Shown: positions 1 through 56,130, counted from the first letter of the stretch. The stretch is 64,000 bases of DNA from Notamacropus eugenii (GCF_028372415.1 NC_092878.1:26088403-26152402); one strand, 5' to 3'. Translations and numbers: made by a program. The notes: generated by a model not told the origin, from the sequence alone.

Positions 1-2045
1 ATTACTGAATATTGTCCCTTAAGGTAAGCCTACACTCGCAAAAACCTTGTTGTTTTCTTTTAAAATATTTTATCAGTGAAGACTGAGCTATCTTCTCTTT
101 CTTTAAACCCTCATTTAAACTCTTGTAGGTGCAGATTTCAGTGTAGCCACGTCTCAGTAGATTTGCACGCTCACATGATCACACAATGAACCCAGTGTAG
201 TGGGATGACTTGAGGCATTATCTAAGATCAGTAATGCTTTAAATGTGATATTGTTGTCTTTGCAGTGTTTTCCAGTAGCTGGGATTAAAAAAAGACCCTT
301 GGAAACCAATCTTCAGAATCAGTTTTTAGTCACTAATGCTTTCATATTTAACTGCTAAAGAACTGGTAGGACTGATTGTTATAGCCTTTTAGGGCCCAAG
401 AATTTTGGGACAGACCAAGCATTGATTCTAGTTTAAAATCCCAGGTTGAATGTTTTTCTTTCTAAGTTCTGGAAGAAATCTCATCTACACCAAAAATGTA
501 TAAATCCTAAATTATTTTCTTCAGGTCATTGGGATATTTAACTGTGTCCTCATCTGCAACCAGCCACCTCTGAGACATTTTATAACTCATTCTAAATCAA
601 ATTTTGTATTTTTCAAACACATATTAATCATGACCTGTTTTTCTCATGAGTTTATTCTCTTAAAGTGGGCTAGTTGAGAACTCTGGAATAACCGTGTTCT
701 TGTTGGGTAACCTATGCTACAGGAACTCTCAGAAGCCTGTGTGTGAGTGAATTCAAAGAGGGGCTTTAATTTTTTGTTTTCAAAATTCACTTGATGGCCT
801 GTGTCCATGACTAGAGCTAATGCTAACAGCCGATAGAGGGCAGCACCTTTTCCAAAGAAAATATATGCATATACTGAATTTCACTAATTTGGATAAATGA
901 AACAGAAAACCCAGCCTGAGTGATAAAACATATTTGTTTTTTTAAATGGCAGTTGTTGAAAAAAATTTCAATTGCATTGCCTTCTAGCTCACAGAGTAAC
1001 TAGTCCTCTCTCTTTCTTGTGGTACTTAAGAAACTTGCTTTAATTGATGTCATTAGGTTGTTAACTATATGCAATGCTTGTTTTTACAGTACCTCACCTC
1101 TATTGAAAATCTTTTGGGTTAAGTAGTATACGAGCATGAATAAAATTGCTAGGGATATTTTTAATTTGTCTAGCAAACTGTTAGTACATATGTATATGTA
1201 TATGTATATATGTATTAGAAAAATAAGCCCTTTTGTTAGTTCCACAGACTAGATGACCTCCTTTTAGAGGCCTGTGCCACCACAGTCTGTGGAGCTGCTG
1301 TTTTCCACATTTGCGTTCTCTGGGTATTCTGCTGGTTTTAGCCTTTGTTGCCAGGAGACACATCTTCTATGCCAACTCTGAGCATGGTTCTGTTGCTCTC
1401 ACTCTGTTCGTGTGTCTCTGTATGTACTGTCATCTTCTATAACTATAAATGCCACTCTTTTGATACCTTCTGCTTTTCCCATACAAATGTGTTATAAGTC
1501 AGTCAACAGGCATTTACTCAGTATCTGCTTTGAGCCAGGAGGTGCCTTTTGAAGAATATTCTTAGTAAGCAAAATAGAAACTTGAAGTTTTAGCTCAGAC
1601 AAGGCTATCTTTATAATTTCTATGAAAAATGATATCTTTGTGTACTTCTGTTAACATCTAAAATGAATGTTGTAAGTGTAGAACTGAGATTAATTTTGTT
1701 TTTTAAAGTTTCCTAAAAATCATTACAGGTATAAAAGCATAGTTTCCTGGAGATAGCAATGTTTGTAGAATTGAACAGTAAATCTCTTTAATCAGTAGTT
1801 TTAGAGAAAGAAAAACTTAACCACTTGTGTTCTAGAAACAATATTAATAAAGGAAGTTTTAGACCCATCTCTCTTGTGAACTTTAAGAGTAAAATATAAA
1901 TCCAATGATAGGGATGGTTATAGGTGATGAATTAAAACATTTCAGTAGGGAGAGCATTATTTTCAATAGTGGGACCATACTCAGAAACTTCTCCACTTAG
2001 AGATACATTGTTAGCCATTTGTTAGAAGTTTTGTTTTGGGGAGGG
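1..2045. other. BUB1B intron 4, no gene seen
   Basis: AT-rich sequence. I searched for the human exon 4 end (YYSDPRFLNLWLKL) and did not find it, so exon 4 is probably left of the window. Only a short TATGTA repeat near 1185-1215 and a weak L2/MIR-end-like piece (1496-1546) stand out. Confidence 0.5.
1185..1215. repeat. (TATGTA)n simple repeat
   Basis: Imperfect alternation of tatg and tata units, about 30 bp. It accounts for the tail of a short minus-strand open frame here. Confidence 0.7.
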
Positions 2046-2109
2046 TTTTTTTTTTTTTCCACTGAGGAAAAAAAGGGGAGAAAAAACTCTGGATAATAAA
2101 AAAAATACA

Positions 2110-4042
2110 TTTCTGTGTTAGCTTTAGCAATAAGAGAAAAAAATAGAAGAACTTAAAATAGGCAAAGAAGAAGCTAAATTATCACTCTTCTAGAGAATCA
2201 AGTAAAAACTACTTGAAACAATTACTTTAGCAGTTTCAGGATACAAAATAAACCCATATAAATCATCTGCATTTCTGGATTTTACTAACAAAGCCCAACA
2301 GCAAAAGGTAGAAAAAGAAATCCCATTTAAAGTTACTGTAGACACTATGAAATATTTGGAAGTCTACCTGCCAAAACAAACCCAGGGACTACATGAACAC
2401 AATTACAAAACACTTTTCACACAAATAAGTCTGATCTAAATAATTGGAAAAACATCAGTTGCTCATGGGTAGGCCAAACTAATATAATGAAATTGACAAT
2501 GCTACCTAAATTAATTCACTCATTCAGTGCCATACCAATCAAACTACCAAAAAATTATTTTCTAGAGCTAGAAAAAATAATATAAAAATTCATCTGAAAG
2601 AACAAAAGGTCCAGAATATCAAGGAAATTAATGAAAAAAAATGCTAGGGAAGGTGGCATTGCCATACCACTTATTAAATTGTGTTATAAAGCAGCAATCA
2701 TCAAAACCACTTGGTACTGGCTAAGAAATAGAGGTGTAGATCAGTGGAATAGGTTAGCTACACAAGACAGTTAATGACTATAGTGGTCTACTGTTACATA
2801 AACCCAAGGATGCTAGCTTCTGGGATAAGAACTCATTGTTTGACAAAAACTGCTGGGAAGACTGGAAAATAGTGTGGTGGAAACAGGGCATAGACCAATG
2901 TGTGACCTATATATTAGAATAAAGTCCAAATGGGTACACCATGTGGGTATAAAGGCTGATACTATAAACACACTAGAGGAGCAAGGAATAGTTTGTCAGA
3001 TTTATGGAGAAAGGAGGAATTTATGACCAAACAAGAGATGGGAGAACATTATGAAATAACAATGGATAATTTTGATCACATAAAATTGAAAAGTTTTTGC
3101 ACAAACAAAGCCAATACAACCAAGATTAGGAGGGAAGCAGAAAACTGGGAAAGAATTTTAACAACTAGTGTCTGTGATAAAGGCCTCATTTATAAAGTAT
3201 ATAGAGAACTGAGTCAAATTTAGAAGAATATAAGCCATTCTCCAGCTGATAAATGGTCAAAGGATATGAACAGGCAGTTTTCAGAGGAAGAAATTAAAGC
3301 TGTCTATAGTCATATGAAAAAAATGCTGTAAATCACTATTGATTAGAAAGATGAAAATCAAAATAACTCTGAGGTACTACATCACACCTATCAGATTGGC
3401 TAAGGTGACAAAACAGGAAAATGATATATGTTGGAGAAGATGTGGAGAGTTGGAACTAATTCATTGTTAGTGGAGCTGTGAGCTGATCTAATCATTCTGG
3501 AAAGCAATTTGGAATTATGCCCAGAGGGCTACAAGTATTTGCATACCCTTTGATCCAGCAATATTGCTTCTAGGACTATATCCCAAAGAGATCATAAAAA
3601 TGGGAAAAGAACCCACATGTACAAAAATATTTATAGAAGCTTTTCTTGTGGTGACCAAGAACTAGAAATTGAGGGGATGCCCATCAATTGGGGAATGGCT
3701 GAACAAATTGTAGTATATGAATGTAATGGAGTACTACTATGCTATAAGAAAATGATGAACAGGAGGACTTCAGAAAAACCTGGAAAGACATATATGAACT
3801 GATGCTGAGTGAAGTGAGCAGAGCCAAGAGAACATTGTACACAGTAATAGCCACAGTGTGTGAGGACTGTTTTTGATAGAGACTTAGCCCTTTACAGCAA
3901 TGCAAGGACCTAAAACGTTTCCAAAGGACTTGTTGCAAAATACCATCCACATCCAAAGAAAGAACTATTGGAGTTGGAACGCAGAATGAAGCAGAATATT
4001 TTTTCCTTTGTTATGTTTTATTTTGTTTTTCTTATGGTTTCT
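2110..4042 (+). mobile_element. L1 LINE, 3' half of ORF2, first part of a split copy
   Basis: Broken reading frames give L1 ORF2 C-terminal sequence, for example INPYKSSAFLDFTNKAQQQK and [20 protein letters not shown], and one open stretch of 76 codons (2993-3223). From about 3830 the sequence becomes the marsupial L1 3' UTR. It is 5' truncated and full of stops and frameshifts. The 3' UTR is interrupted at 4056 and resumes at 6744. Confidence 0.88.
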
Positions 4043-4056
4043 CCCATTCTTTTTAA
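4043..4056. repeat. Target-site duplication, left copy
   Basis: cccattctttttaa here matches cccattcgttttaa at 6730-6743 (13 of 14). The right copy ends TTTT/AA, the cut site used by L1 endonuclease, so the intervening 2.7 kb looks L1-retroposed. Confidence 0.75.
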
Positions 4057-6729
4057 TTTTTTTTTTTTAGCAATAAGTTGCTTATTATAAAGTATGGTTG
4101 TGCCACAGAACACACAGTATCAACAGATATTATTTCCACAATAGTAACAATAGAAGCTGACTTTTCTATTAATACAAATAATCCATGTTACCTCCCTCTA
4201 AGAAAATTGCACTGAAATTCTTTTCCTCAAACTGATGATGTTTCCGATGTAGTTTTTTTTTTTCCAGTAATTCGTAGAGTAGCAGGCAGGTGCCTCAATT
4301 GGTTGTATGTTGTGTTAACATCATTTTGAAACATATAAGTACCTTATTCCATATAGACATATATCTAGTAACAGGCAGATGATGAGGCCAAATATCCTTT
4401 TACTAAGTTGTTTAAGGGTATCAAAAGGAATATAATCTTAGGCTGAATAGTTCAGATGTTAAACACACACTTTAACGTAGTAACTCAAATGTATCCCAGC
4501 CTTAGTCTATGGAATAAAGATTCAACATTGTGTTTGTACATTCATTTCACAAACTTCTTTTCCCTTTTATTATTATTTTATTATATTATTCAGAGAGAAT
4601 GTTCTCTTTCAAGGATTTAATCTTTCACATGCCTATGCAGAAGTACTAATTTACCCAACTGGGGTATAGAATAACTACCCATTCAGATTGACCACTTGCT
4701 CTGATTACAGAAGTTTGCCATAAAAAAGGAAAAGCAAGGACATGACTAGATAAAACATCACAGTTTTGCAAGCACGCAATGTCAATTCCACCTCACAGCC
4801 AGACTCAGGAATATTCAGATGGGAAACATTCCTTTCAAAGGAACACAATGGGGAAACTGAGCCAGGAGGATCCCATTCTAGGCAGAGGCTAGAGTTGTCC
4901 TCTTAGGTGTTCCAGAGGGAGATCTCCACCTGTAATGGTCACATCTTCTCTAAGTAGCTTGTGGCATTTCTCTCAGATGGTGGGTTGACTATTGGTGGAT
5001 TTTTATGATCCATCAGATAACTCAAAACATAGTTCGTTATAATCCCAAGAGCTTTTACCTCAGATGGCAAGTTTCACTAATCAAAAATTTACCAGGATTC
5101 ACATTTCAAATTTTAAATTTGTCCTGGTGCAAAAGCTAATTACTAGAGATCATTTCTATATATTTCCAAATTCTCAGCAAAACAAGTTCCTTCTTTAGGA
5201 ACTCCATGACTTCTCAGTAGGAATTCTGCTACACAGAAGACTATACAGGCTTGATAAGAATTTATGACTAGATGGTTCCAAAAATCCTTGTTTTAGTTAA
5301 CAACCTCATTATCTAACAACATCTAGATTATAAGAGAAATTGCTTTTCTGATAACATAGGTAATGCAAAATTACACAATGTAAGAAAATTCAGAAATATA
5401 ACTATACCACAAGCAAATATATTTTTAAAACTTGAAACAGAACCAATTAATTACCAATCAGGTAACTTAGTTGAATGAGCAAATCAAATATGGATTCATA
5501 ATCACTAGTGGTAACATTTTAATTTCTGAGGCCCAGTACTTTAGCACATTTTTGCTAACCTAGGGGCAACTCGCAGGGACTTCCTGCTGAGTCCAGCTGC
5601 AAGGATCTGGTGGCCAATAGGCCAGGAGAGAAGGGTGATCCTGTAGGCATGGGTGTGGGGACAGGGAGTATTGGGGTGCAGAGGGAAGGGAGCACCCACA
5701 ACCCAGTTCCCTAGTGATGAGAGAAATGAGGGAATTGGACTTACCCTTCCAGATAGCACTTTGGAAGGTGCACCCAGGTCCATGGCCTCCAACCACTGGA
5801 CCCAGAGATTGGTGGGAAAGGAGCTGTAGTTCCTTGTCTCTTTTACCTTTGAGACTTAGCAGACTAGAAAATGCATACTCCACAGTGGAGGGGAAGAACA
5901 GGATAGGGACAGAGAGAAGGTTTACATCTAGGCAGTTTTTTCAGGCTCAGAGGCTCGCTGGGCACAAAGACTCTAAAACCAGGGTGCAGGAACCCCCAAA
6001 GAAAACCAGGCGCAGAGGCACACGTACTGCCTCTCCCCAATGTCCCACAGGGGAGGGGAAGGAACATCATAGGGTAAACCAAGGTGCTGGGGAAACAACA
6101 CAGGGTAAAAAGTCTGCTCAAGCAGAGCAAGGTGCCTTTTCTTTAAGTTTTAGAGACCAAATTTCTTACTAAGCTTGTCTTGTTTAGAAACCCCCTTCAC
6201 AAATTACTTTTCTAGATTATATTGGGGTCAGGCTGTGTTACAATGAAACACTAGCTGCTTTTCCTTAAGATTTCCTCCCTGAATTCCCCTCCCAGCAGTC
6301 TCCAGGAAGCCTCTTGCCACTTTTCCCAGCGTCCCAGGAAGAGGGGAGAAAAAAATGTGACCGACCCAGCGCAAGGGCATCCTCTTATAGGAGGGTCCAC
6401 AGTCCAACTGGCTGCCCAGAAGTCAGTGGAGCTACGGACGCCACTGGTGGTGTCTGGCCACCTCAGGGTTCTGGCTGCTAGGGAGAAGTAGGAGCAGAAA
6501 GGTCTGCGGAAGAAGACAAAGAAAAGGGCACTTACCTCTTGTCCCAGTAGCTATGAGAAGATCATTGGAGGCCAGTTATTATTTGGACTCCCAGGTTTCA
6601 GCACCATTATGTTGAAGAGAGAGATGGGAGAGTTGGTTCAAAATGTAATGAATTCACTTAGACCTTCTCTGGGAGCTTTATTGCCGCAAAAGCAGCGGGC
6701 CTGAGATTTAGCATGGAGCTAAACAAAGG
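4057..6729 (-). mobile_element. Retroposed, retrovirus-like (ERV) leader-containing element, fossil
   Basis: A minus-strand insert with a poly(A) tail (T run 4057-4068) and a 14 bp target duplication, cutting an L1 3' UTR in two. Its 5' end reads like R-U5 (6607-6729, polyadenylation signal 6677-6682), then an 18 nt segment (6589-6606) matching a tRNA-Phe primer-binding site at 16 positions, then a GTAAG splice donor (6531-6535). This order is typical of class I ERV leaders. No gag, pol or env similarity was recognised, and no long frame survives. The element is broken and looks old. It may be a processed ERV transcript; the tRNA match could be chance. Confidence 0.4.
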
Positions 6730-6743
6730 CCCATTCGTTTTAA

Positions 6744-6912
6744 CTCTTCTATGCAACATGACTAATGTGAAAATGTGTTTAATTAGAATGTATGTGTAGA
6801 ATCCACATAAGATTGCATACCATCTTGGGGAGGGAGGGGGAGAAAATTTGGAACTTACGGAAGTGGTTGTTGAAAAATGAAAACAAATTAATAAATTTGG
6901 GGAAAAAATACA
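6744..6912 (+). mobile_element. L1 3' UTR, second part of the split copy
   Basis: Begins ctcttctatgcaacatgact and continues with the L1 3' end pattern (ggggagggagggggagaaaa, then an A-rich end). It continues exactly the L1 sequence left off at 4042. Confidence 0.8.
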
Positions 6913-7609
6913 TTTCTGAAATGAGACAAAATGGAGAATGGATTTTTACAGAGGAACATAGTAGATAGCAAGGTGTGAAGTACGAGATACCCATGAGCCT
7001 TGGATTCTCTGGATAAGTGGGCCAATTGTGTATTTCTGTGGTTGGCTGAAAAGTAGTTTTGCTTAGAGCCAGGTGATGGAATAGTAATGCCGTAGAGCAC
7101 TGCTCAGAAACCAAGACTTGTCTGAGTCTCACTGCTGCCATTTGGTAGTGTTTGAGTTGCCTCACTTTGCTCAGTTATCCTAAGGAAATAATAGTATTTT
7201 TACTACCTGCCTACTGAGGAAAGTACTTACTCCTCCCTCCCTCTTACACCATTTATAATAAACAAAAATTACCTTGGGTTACTTTCTTCTCCCCTGCCCT
7301 GTGTCTTTAGAAGTTTACTTAAATCGGATAAACCAGCAACTCCCCTGTGCCCTGTCCAATCCAGCCTTTCTTTGTGTTCTGAGGGATAAAAGTGGGTAGT
7401 GGCAGGATACTCCAAGGCTTTCTACCTTTCCTACCTTTCTCCAATCTTACCTTCTTAAATCCGAGATGTGTATGGGCCTAACCCTAATTCTTGGTTTAGC
7501 CTAATTACTTGCCTACTGTCTGATATCTGAATTTTTCTGGGTAAGTTTTTGGCTGTGTGTCTTTGGCTTGATGCATTATTAAAACCTGACTACTTTGCAA
7601 TTATTGCAG
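6913..7609. other. End of intron 4, nothing recognised
   Basis: Apart from the pyrimidine tract and acceptor before exon 5, I see no gene or recognisable repeat here. Confidence 0.4.
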
Positions 7610-50604
<42,995 letters not shown>

Positions 50605-50900
50605 AGACAAAAGTTGACTTTGCTGTGGAAAATATGAATGTGATTTACTTTAGGGCATACTCTGCTGCACTGGTAACAGTTTGGGCCTTTTTTTTTTTTG
50701 GTAGAAGTACGTTCCTAGGTATTTTGGGATACAATAATGTCACCAGTATTGGCCTTTTTTAGAACTTTTTAAAAGACCTTCTTTGTTCTAAAACTACATG
50801 TGGATACTATTTACCTGACTTTCACTCGAGGTTTTTCTGTCACTTTTACTAATGATCATTGTTTGTTTTGTAAAAAATAAAATTACATTTGGTACTTCTA
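50605..50900 (+). terminator. BUB1B: BUB1B 3' UTR and polyadenylation signal
   Basis: AATAAA stands at 50876-50881, about 270 nt after the stop codon, in an AT-rich stretch. It is the first canonical signal after the stop and gives a short 3' UTR. The cleavage site, expected around 50890-50905, was not determined. Confidence 0.7.
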
Positions 50901-51004
50901 TGCCTTAGAAGTTTTAATTTGCTGTTACTGGATAAGAAAATCTATGCCATAGTTATGAAAGTAACTGGTACTTTGACCCCTACAAATTATACATCTGTAA
51001 AGTA

Positions 51005-51200
51005 AAAGTCAACATGGAAAACATTGGTCTTGAAGTCAACAGACCTCGATTGAGTACTAGCTCTGACATGCAAGGCACTTACTCTCTCTGTTTTCTCATC
51101 TCCAAAACAGGAGTAATAATGCCAGCACTGCCTCCTTCACACGGTTCTTGTGAGGAAGTGCTTTGTAAAAGTTAAAACACTCATAAAAGTGCACTATCAT
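51005..51200 (+). mobile_element. MIR-like SINE
   Basis: cttgaagtcaacagacctcg, ctgttttctcatctccaaaa and cggttcttgtgaggaagtgc, just downstream of BUB1B. Confidence 0.6.
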
Positions 51201-51832
51201 TATATCTATCCCAAGCTCTGAAAGTTTTTCTGACAGGATCAATGAGAACCTGTTTCTGCTTTAGGTATTAGGAAGTGTTTAGACTGCTGTACTGAAGTAT
51301 GGATAACAAACATTTTGCTTAAAGCTCAGCTCCTTAAATTCATAGTAGAATCCCCTTAATTTACGCCTCTGGCCATCTCAATACCGATTTCAGTTTTCAT
51401 TGGTGTAAAATCCAGCAATGTTGCTGCAATGAGGCCTGTGGTTTAGGGATGTGATATAAATAGTTGATTTAAAGGAAAAAATCAGCAACTTTGTAGAAAT
51501 GTCTCATTTTTTTATGGGGTGGGTGAGTGAGTGGGTGGCCTTGGAATGCGAATTTTCAGTGGGAGAGAAAGGATAATTGTAGCTCATGGACTATTATGTA
51601 GGTAGGACAGGTATAAGTGGGGCCCATTGGGTTTTCTCCTTTCTTATCCCCAATGCCTTCCACTGGGATAGGTAGTTAATGTTTGCTGAGTTGAAGATGT
51701 AATGTGTGTTTGGCTCCCCTGCCTAGGCTGGGCACAACCCATCAAAGGTTCACAAAGCTTGGATGAGATGGGAATATGAAGAGTATTCCCTCCAGCTGAT
51801 TCCGGAGTAGGAGACCCCAGCAGTGCGTGCAC

Positions 51833-51857
51833 GCACACACACACACACACACACACC
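51833..51857. repeat. (CA)n microsatellite
   Basis: About 12 CA units. Confidence 0.9.
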
Positions 51858-52389
51858 CATGAGAATAGGGACTGTCTTGTTTTTTCTATTATGTATCCCC
51901 AGGATTTAGCACAGTGCTTGCAATATAGTTAAGTAATTAATATTTTTTCTTTCTTTGCATTGGGACTTTAGGTTTTGGCCATCCAAAAGGCAGCATGGAG
52001 GCATCCATCAGTGGCAAAGAGGGAGGGCAGGGGTTTTTGCCAACTTTGCAGTTTTGCCAAGGCCCTAATAAAATCTCATATACCACTATGGTTGGTATTT
52101 GGAAAAATATCTGACAACTCTTATATAGATATAATTAGTAGAAAAGTCAGAATTTTTATATCTATTTGAACTAGAAATAATTCAAAAATGAGTTCATATA
52201 AATATATTTATACAGATTAGGTACTAAAAAAGGTCTTGAAGTTGTTAGTAAACAAGGAAAGTTCAATTTCTTATCCAAATGCATATATTTTGTCACATTT
52301 ACTTTATGAATAAAATTTACATTTGCATAGAATTATTTCAGTATTCCCTAATGAAACCTTTTTTTTTTCCCTTCTTTATACCTTGATCA

Positions 52390-52590
52390 ACTAGTATCAT
52401 GGGAAGAATGCTGAATTTGCAAACAGAAGGGGTTAAGTCTCAGCTTTGCCACTTACTCCTTGTGTACTGATGGACTTTAACACTTTTACCTTCTCTGGGC
52501 CCCACTTCCCTCATCTGTAGATTGAAAGGCTTGAATTACATTTCTGAGACTCCTTCCAGTTGTAAATCCTATTATGGTCCTATGAACTGC
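52390..52590 (+). mobile_element. MIR-like SINE
   Basis: cagctttgccacttactcct, ctgggccccacttccctcat and gactccttccagttgtaaat. Confidence 0.65.
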
Positions 52591-52997
52591 TTTGACATGT
52601 AAAGTTATTGCTCTACTGTTGTAAAAAGCAAATATAAATTACCTCCTGAAATAAATTTAGCTGCCATCTGGTGAATTTTTTTAAAATAATTACATTTTTA
52701 TTCTGAACTTAAATACCAAAAAAAGAGCATTTCGGTATACACAGCAGAACACAAGAAGATTCTATATGAAATAGTGAATCTCCATACTACTTGCTTTTTT
52801 CTTTTTTTGTTAAGCATATAATAAATTTTACACGTTACTTTTAAAACTGTTCTACTTAGATGCACAATGAGAGCAAGATTTTTGGACATGGCCAATATGG
52901 AAATTTGTTTTGCTTGACTATGCATATTTGTTAGCTTTTTATTTGGTTTTGTTTTTTCATTAAGAAAAGTGGGAAACAAAATAAATTTGTTAGTTAA

Positions 52998-53048
<51 letters not shown>
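52998..53048. repeat. (TA)n microsatellite
   Basis: Nearly pure TA over about 50 bp with one CA break; palindromic, so it can form a hairpin. Confidence 0.9.
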
Positions 53049-53164
53049 AAACCACTCCTGTTTGTAACTTCCTTCTGAACCTCCATCTGTTCTTCCTTGA
53101 AGTTTAAAAAAAATGACTTTTTCTCTCCCTCCCTCCCCACCCCCCATCACTATTGTTAACCCTC

Positions 53165-54720
53165 AGACCAATTGATTGGCTGTCCTTTGTTCTCGAAGAG
53201 GACCAAAATGACTTCACTGTGCTAGAGTTAAGTTTCAATGTGTCCAGCTGTGGCTGACCAGACCAATATGTGCTCGGAGTGCTCTACTATAGGTCGAGCA
53301 TACATGGTCTGTGAACATTTGGGGTGGATACTCCAAATTTGTGCATCCTGCGTTTTCTTTGAGCTCTCTCCACTCGGCTTTGCCCATAGAGCGCAGTACC
53401 TTCTCTGATATTGGCATGCCATGCTGAGTGGTCCTGTGCCATTGTCTCCCATGTCACACAACCAATTCTGGAGTTCTTAAGAGAGACCTTGAGAGTATCC
53501 CTGTGTTGCTTCTTCTGACCACCATGTGAATGCTTGCACTGTGTGAGTTCTCCATAAAATAGTCTTTTTAACAAGTGTATGTTTTGCCTTCAAACAACAT
53601 GACCAACCCATCAGAGCTGCACCCTCTGAAGCAGAGTTTGAATGCTTGACAGTTTAGTTTGAGTAAGTCAGGAGTTCAAGGATGCCTCCATTGTCCATCT
53701 CTATAAAGGTAAAGGGAATAGATTGTTCTGTGATAATCACAGGGGGGTCTCTCTTAGTCATTGCTGGCAAGATTCTTGGCAGAGTCCCTCCTTAATAGGC
53801 TAATCTTCACCTGGAAGATAGTCATCTACCTAAGAGCCAGCGTGGCTTCAGAAAGTGTCAAGGAACAGTCAACGATGGTGTTTGCTGCCCAACAACTCCA
53901 AGAGAAATGCCAGGAGCGGAACAGAGGTCTATACACTGACCAAGGCCTTTGATACTGTTAGTCATGGGAGCTTATGGAAAATTATGTCAAAATGTGATTA
54001 TCCAGAGAAGTTCATCATCATTGTACATCAGTTTCATGATGGCATGCTTGACTGGGTTCTGGATAATGGACAATGCTCTCGTGCTTTCCCAGTCACCAGT
54101 GGAATGAAACAAGGCTGTGTGCTTGCTTCCGTGTTTTCAGCCATGTTGTCAAATTGAGGATGAACACATCATCAAGGTCAGCTACCATACTGAAAATAAA
54201 ATTCTTCAACTTGGAAAGACTAAGCCAAGACCAAAGTGGAGGAATGTTGGTGCATGATTTACTGTTTGTAGATGATCGTACACTCAATGCAGCTTCTGAA
54301 GCTGATGCAATGAAGTATGAATCAATTCTCTGCTACCTGTGCTAATTTTGGCCTAACAACATCAACAAAACACAGGTGCTCCAACAGCCACCACCATGTT
54401 GTATGTGGAACCATTGGTTGCAACAAATGGAGAAGTTTTGAAAGGCGTAGTTAAGTTCACTTACCTTACACATCAATAATGAGGTTGATGCATGCATTGC
54501 CAGAGCTAGCTAAGTGTTTGGGAGGCTCCTAAGGAAAATATAGGAGAGGAGAGGTATTAGATTATTGAACTTTTGTACTGACCTCGTTGTATGCCTGCGA
54601 AACTTGGACAGTATAACAGCACTATGCCAGGAAACAGAATCACTTCCATTTGAACTGTCTTAGGAAAATTCTGAAGATCACCTGGCAGAATAACTTACCA
54701 GACACTGAGGTCTTTAGTTG
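53165..54720. mobile_element. RTE-clade LINE, internally inverted
   Basis: The right part (53755-54720, plus strand) encodes RT: AFDTVSHGSLWKIMSKCDYP, FHDGMLDWVLDNGQCSRAFP, TSGMKQGCVLAS, FVDD in place of YADD, and later HFHLNCLRKILKITWQNNLP in broken frame. The left part (53165-53590, minus strand) encodes the C-terminus that should follow: LFYGELTQCKHSHGGQKKQH, TLKVSLKNSRIGCVTWETMA, then a 3' tail with tcctcttcgagaacaaagga. So the 5' part is inverted against the 3' part, as in twin priming. It has several stops and frame changes. Clade assigned from memory of RTE sequences. Confidence 0.78.
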
Positions 54721-54724
54721 AACT

Positions 54725-55080
54725 AAACTGTCAACCCAATTAAAAGCCAAGGGAAATGGTGGGGGAAACAATTTTTGTAACAAATAAGGACAGTCAAGCA
54801 AAATGAATCCACCCAGTAAGTCATGACCAAAAATGTACCTTTTGTCTAATCCCATGGAGACAGTGAGCACCATGTTTCATCATTAGTTCCTCTGGAGACA
54901 TAGTAGGTCATGGCATTGAAAAGCATTCTCAAGTTTTTAAAAGTTGCCTTTCTTTACAGTGTTTCTGTTCTTTTGTAAATTGCTCTGGTTCTGTTCATTT
55001 CACCCTGCATCAGTCACAATTGTTAAAATTGTCTCTTTTGTCATTGCTTATGGCGTAATAACATTCCATTGCATTCGTAT
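54725..55080 (-). mobile_element. L1 3' UTR fragment
   Basis: Antisense L1 3' end: aacaaataaggacagtcaag, gttctgttcatttcaccctg, gcgtaataacattccattgc. Confidence 0.7.
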
Positions 55081-56105
55081 GCCAGGGAGACAGCTAAGGA
55101 CATAGCGGATAAACCCCTGGACTGGGAGTTGGGAAAACTTAAGTTTAAATCCAGTCTCAGATATTTTCTGTGTGACCCTAGGGAAATCACCCTCTGCCTC
55201 GGTTTCTTCAACTATAAAATGGGGGATAATAACACCTGCTTCACAAAGGTTGTCATGAGGATCAAATGAGATATTTTTTTAACTTAGTTACTTATTTTAA
55301 GTTTTCAACATTCATTTCCACAAAATTTTGAGTTCCAAATTTTCTCCCCATCTCTCCCCTCCCCCCACCCCAAAACCCCAAGCATTCTAATTACCACTAT
55401 CACCAATCTGCCCTCCCTTCTAACATCCCTCCCTTCCCTTATCCCAATCTTCTCTTTTGTCCTGTAGGGCAAGATAAATTTCTATACCCCATTACCTATA
55501 TTTCTTATTTCCCAGTTGTATACAAGAACAATACTTAACAGTTGTTCCTAAAACTTTGAGTTCCAACTTCTCTTCCTTCCTCTCTCCCCACTCATCCCCA
55601 CTGAGAAGGCAAGCAATTCAATATAGGCTACATATGTGTAGTTTTGCAAATGACTTCCATAATAGTCATGTTGCATAAGACTGACTACATTTCCCTCTAT
55701 CCTATCCTGCCCCCCATTTCTTCTATTCTCTCTTTTGACTTTGTCCCTCCCCAAGAGTGTTGACTTCTAATTGCTCCCTCCTCCCATTGCCCTCCTTTCC
55801 ACCATCCCCCCCACCCTGCTTATCCCCTTCTCCCCCACTTTCCTGTATTGTAAGATAGGATTTCATACCAAAATGAGTGTGCATTTTATTCCTTCCTTGA
55901 GCCAAATGTGATGAGAGTAAGCCTCACTTTTTCCCTTTCACCTCCCCTCTTTTTCCCTCCATTGAAAAGTCTTTTTCTTGCCTCTTTTATGAGAATTTGC
56001 CCCATTCCATTTCTCCCTTTCTCCTCTCAATGTATTCCTCTCTCACCCCTTATTTTTACTTTTTTAGATATGATCCCTTCCTATTCAACTCACCCTGTGC
56101 TGTGC

Positions 56106-56130
56106 TGTGTGTGTGTGTGTGTGTGTGTGT
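56106..56130. repeat. (GT)n repeat inside HAL1 copy 2 3' UTR
   Basis: About 12 GT units, where copy 1 has a short tgtgagcgtgtgtgcatgtg (about 17990-18009). Confidence 0.85.

Noticed and set aside
5560-6172. Frames of 88-152 codons on both strands inside the retroposed element
   Set aside because: No likeness to gag, pol, env or host proteins could be seen; GC-rich leader sequence gives long chance frames.
53228-53574. Overlapping minus-strand frames as possible genes
   Set aside because: They are the C-terminal region of an RTE LINE, with no sign of host use.
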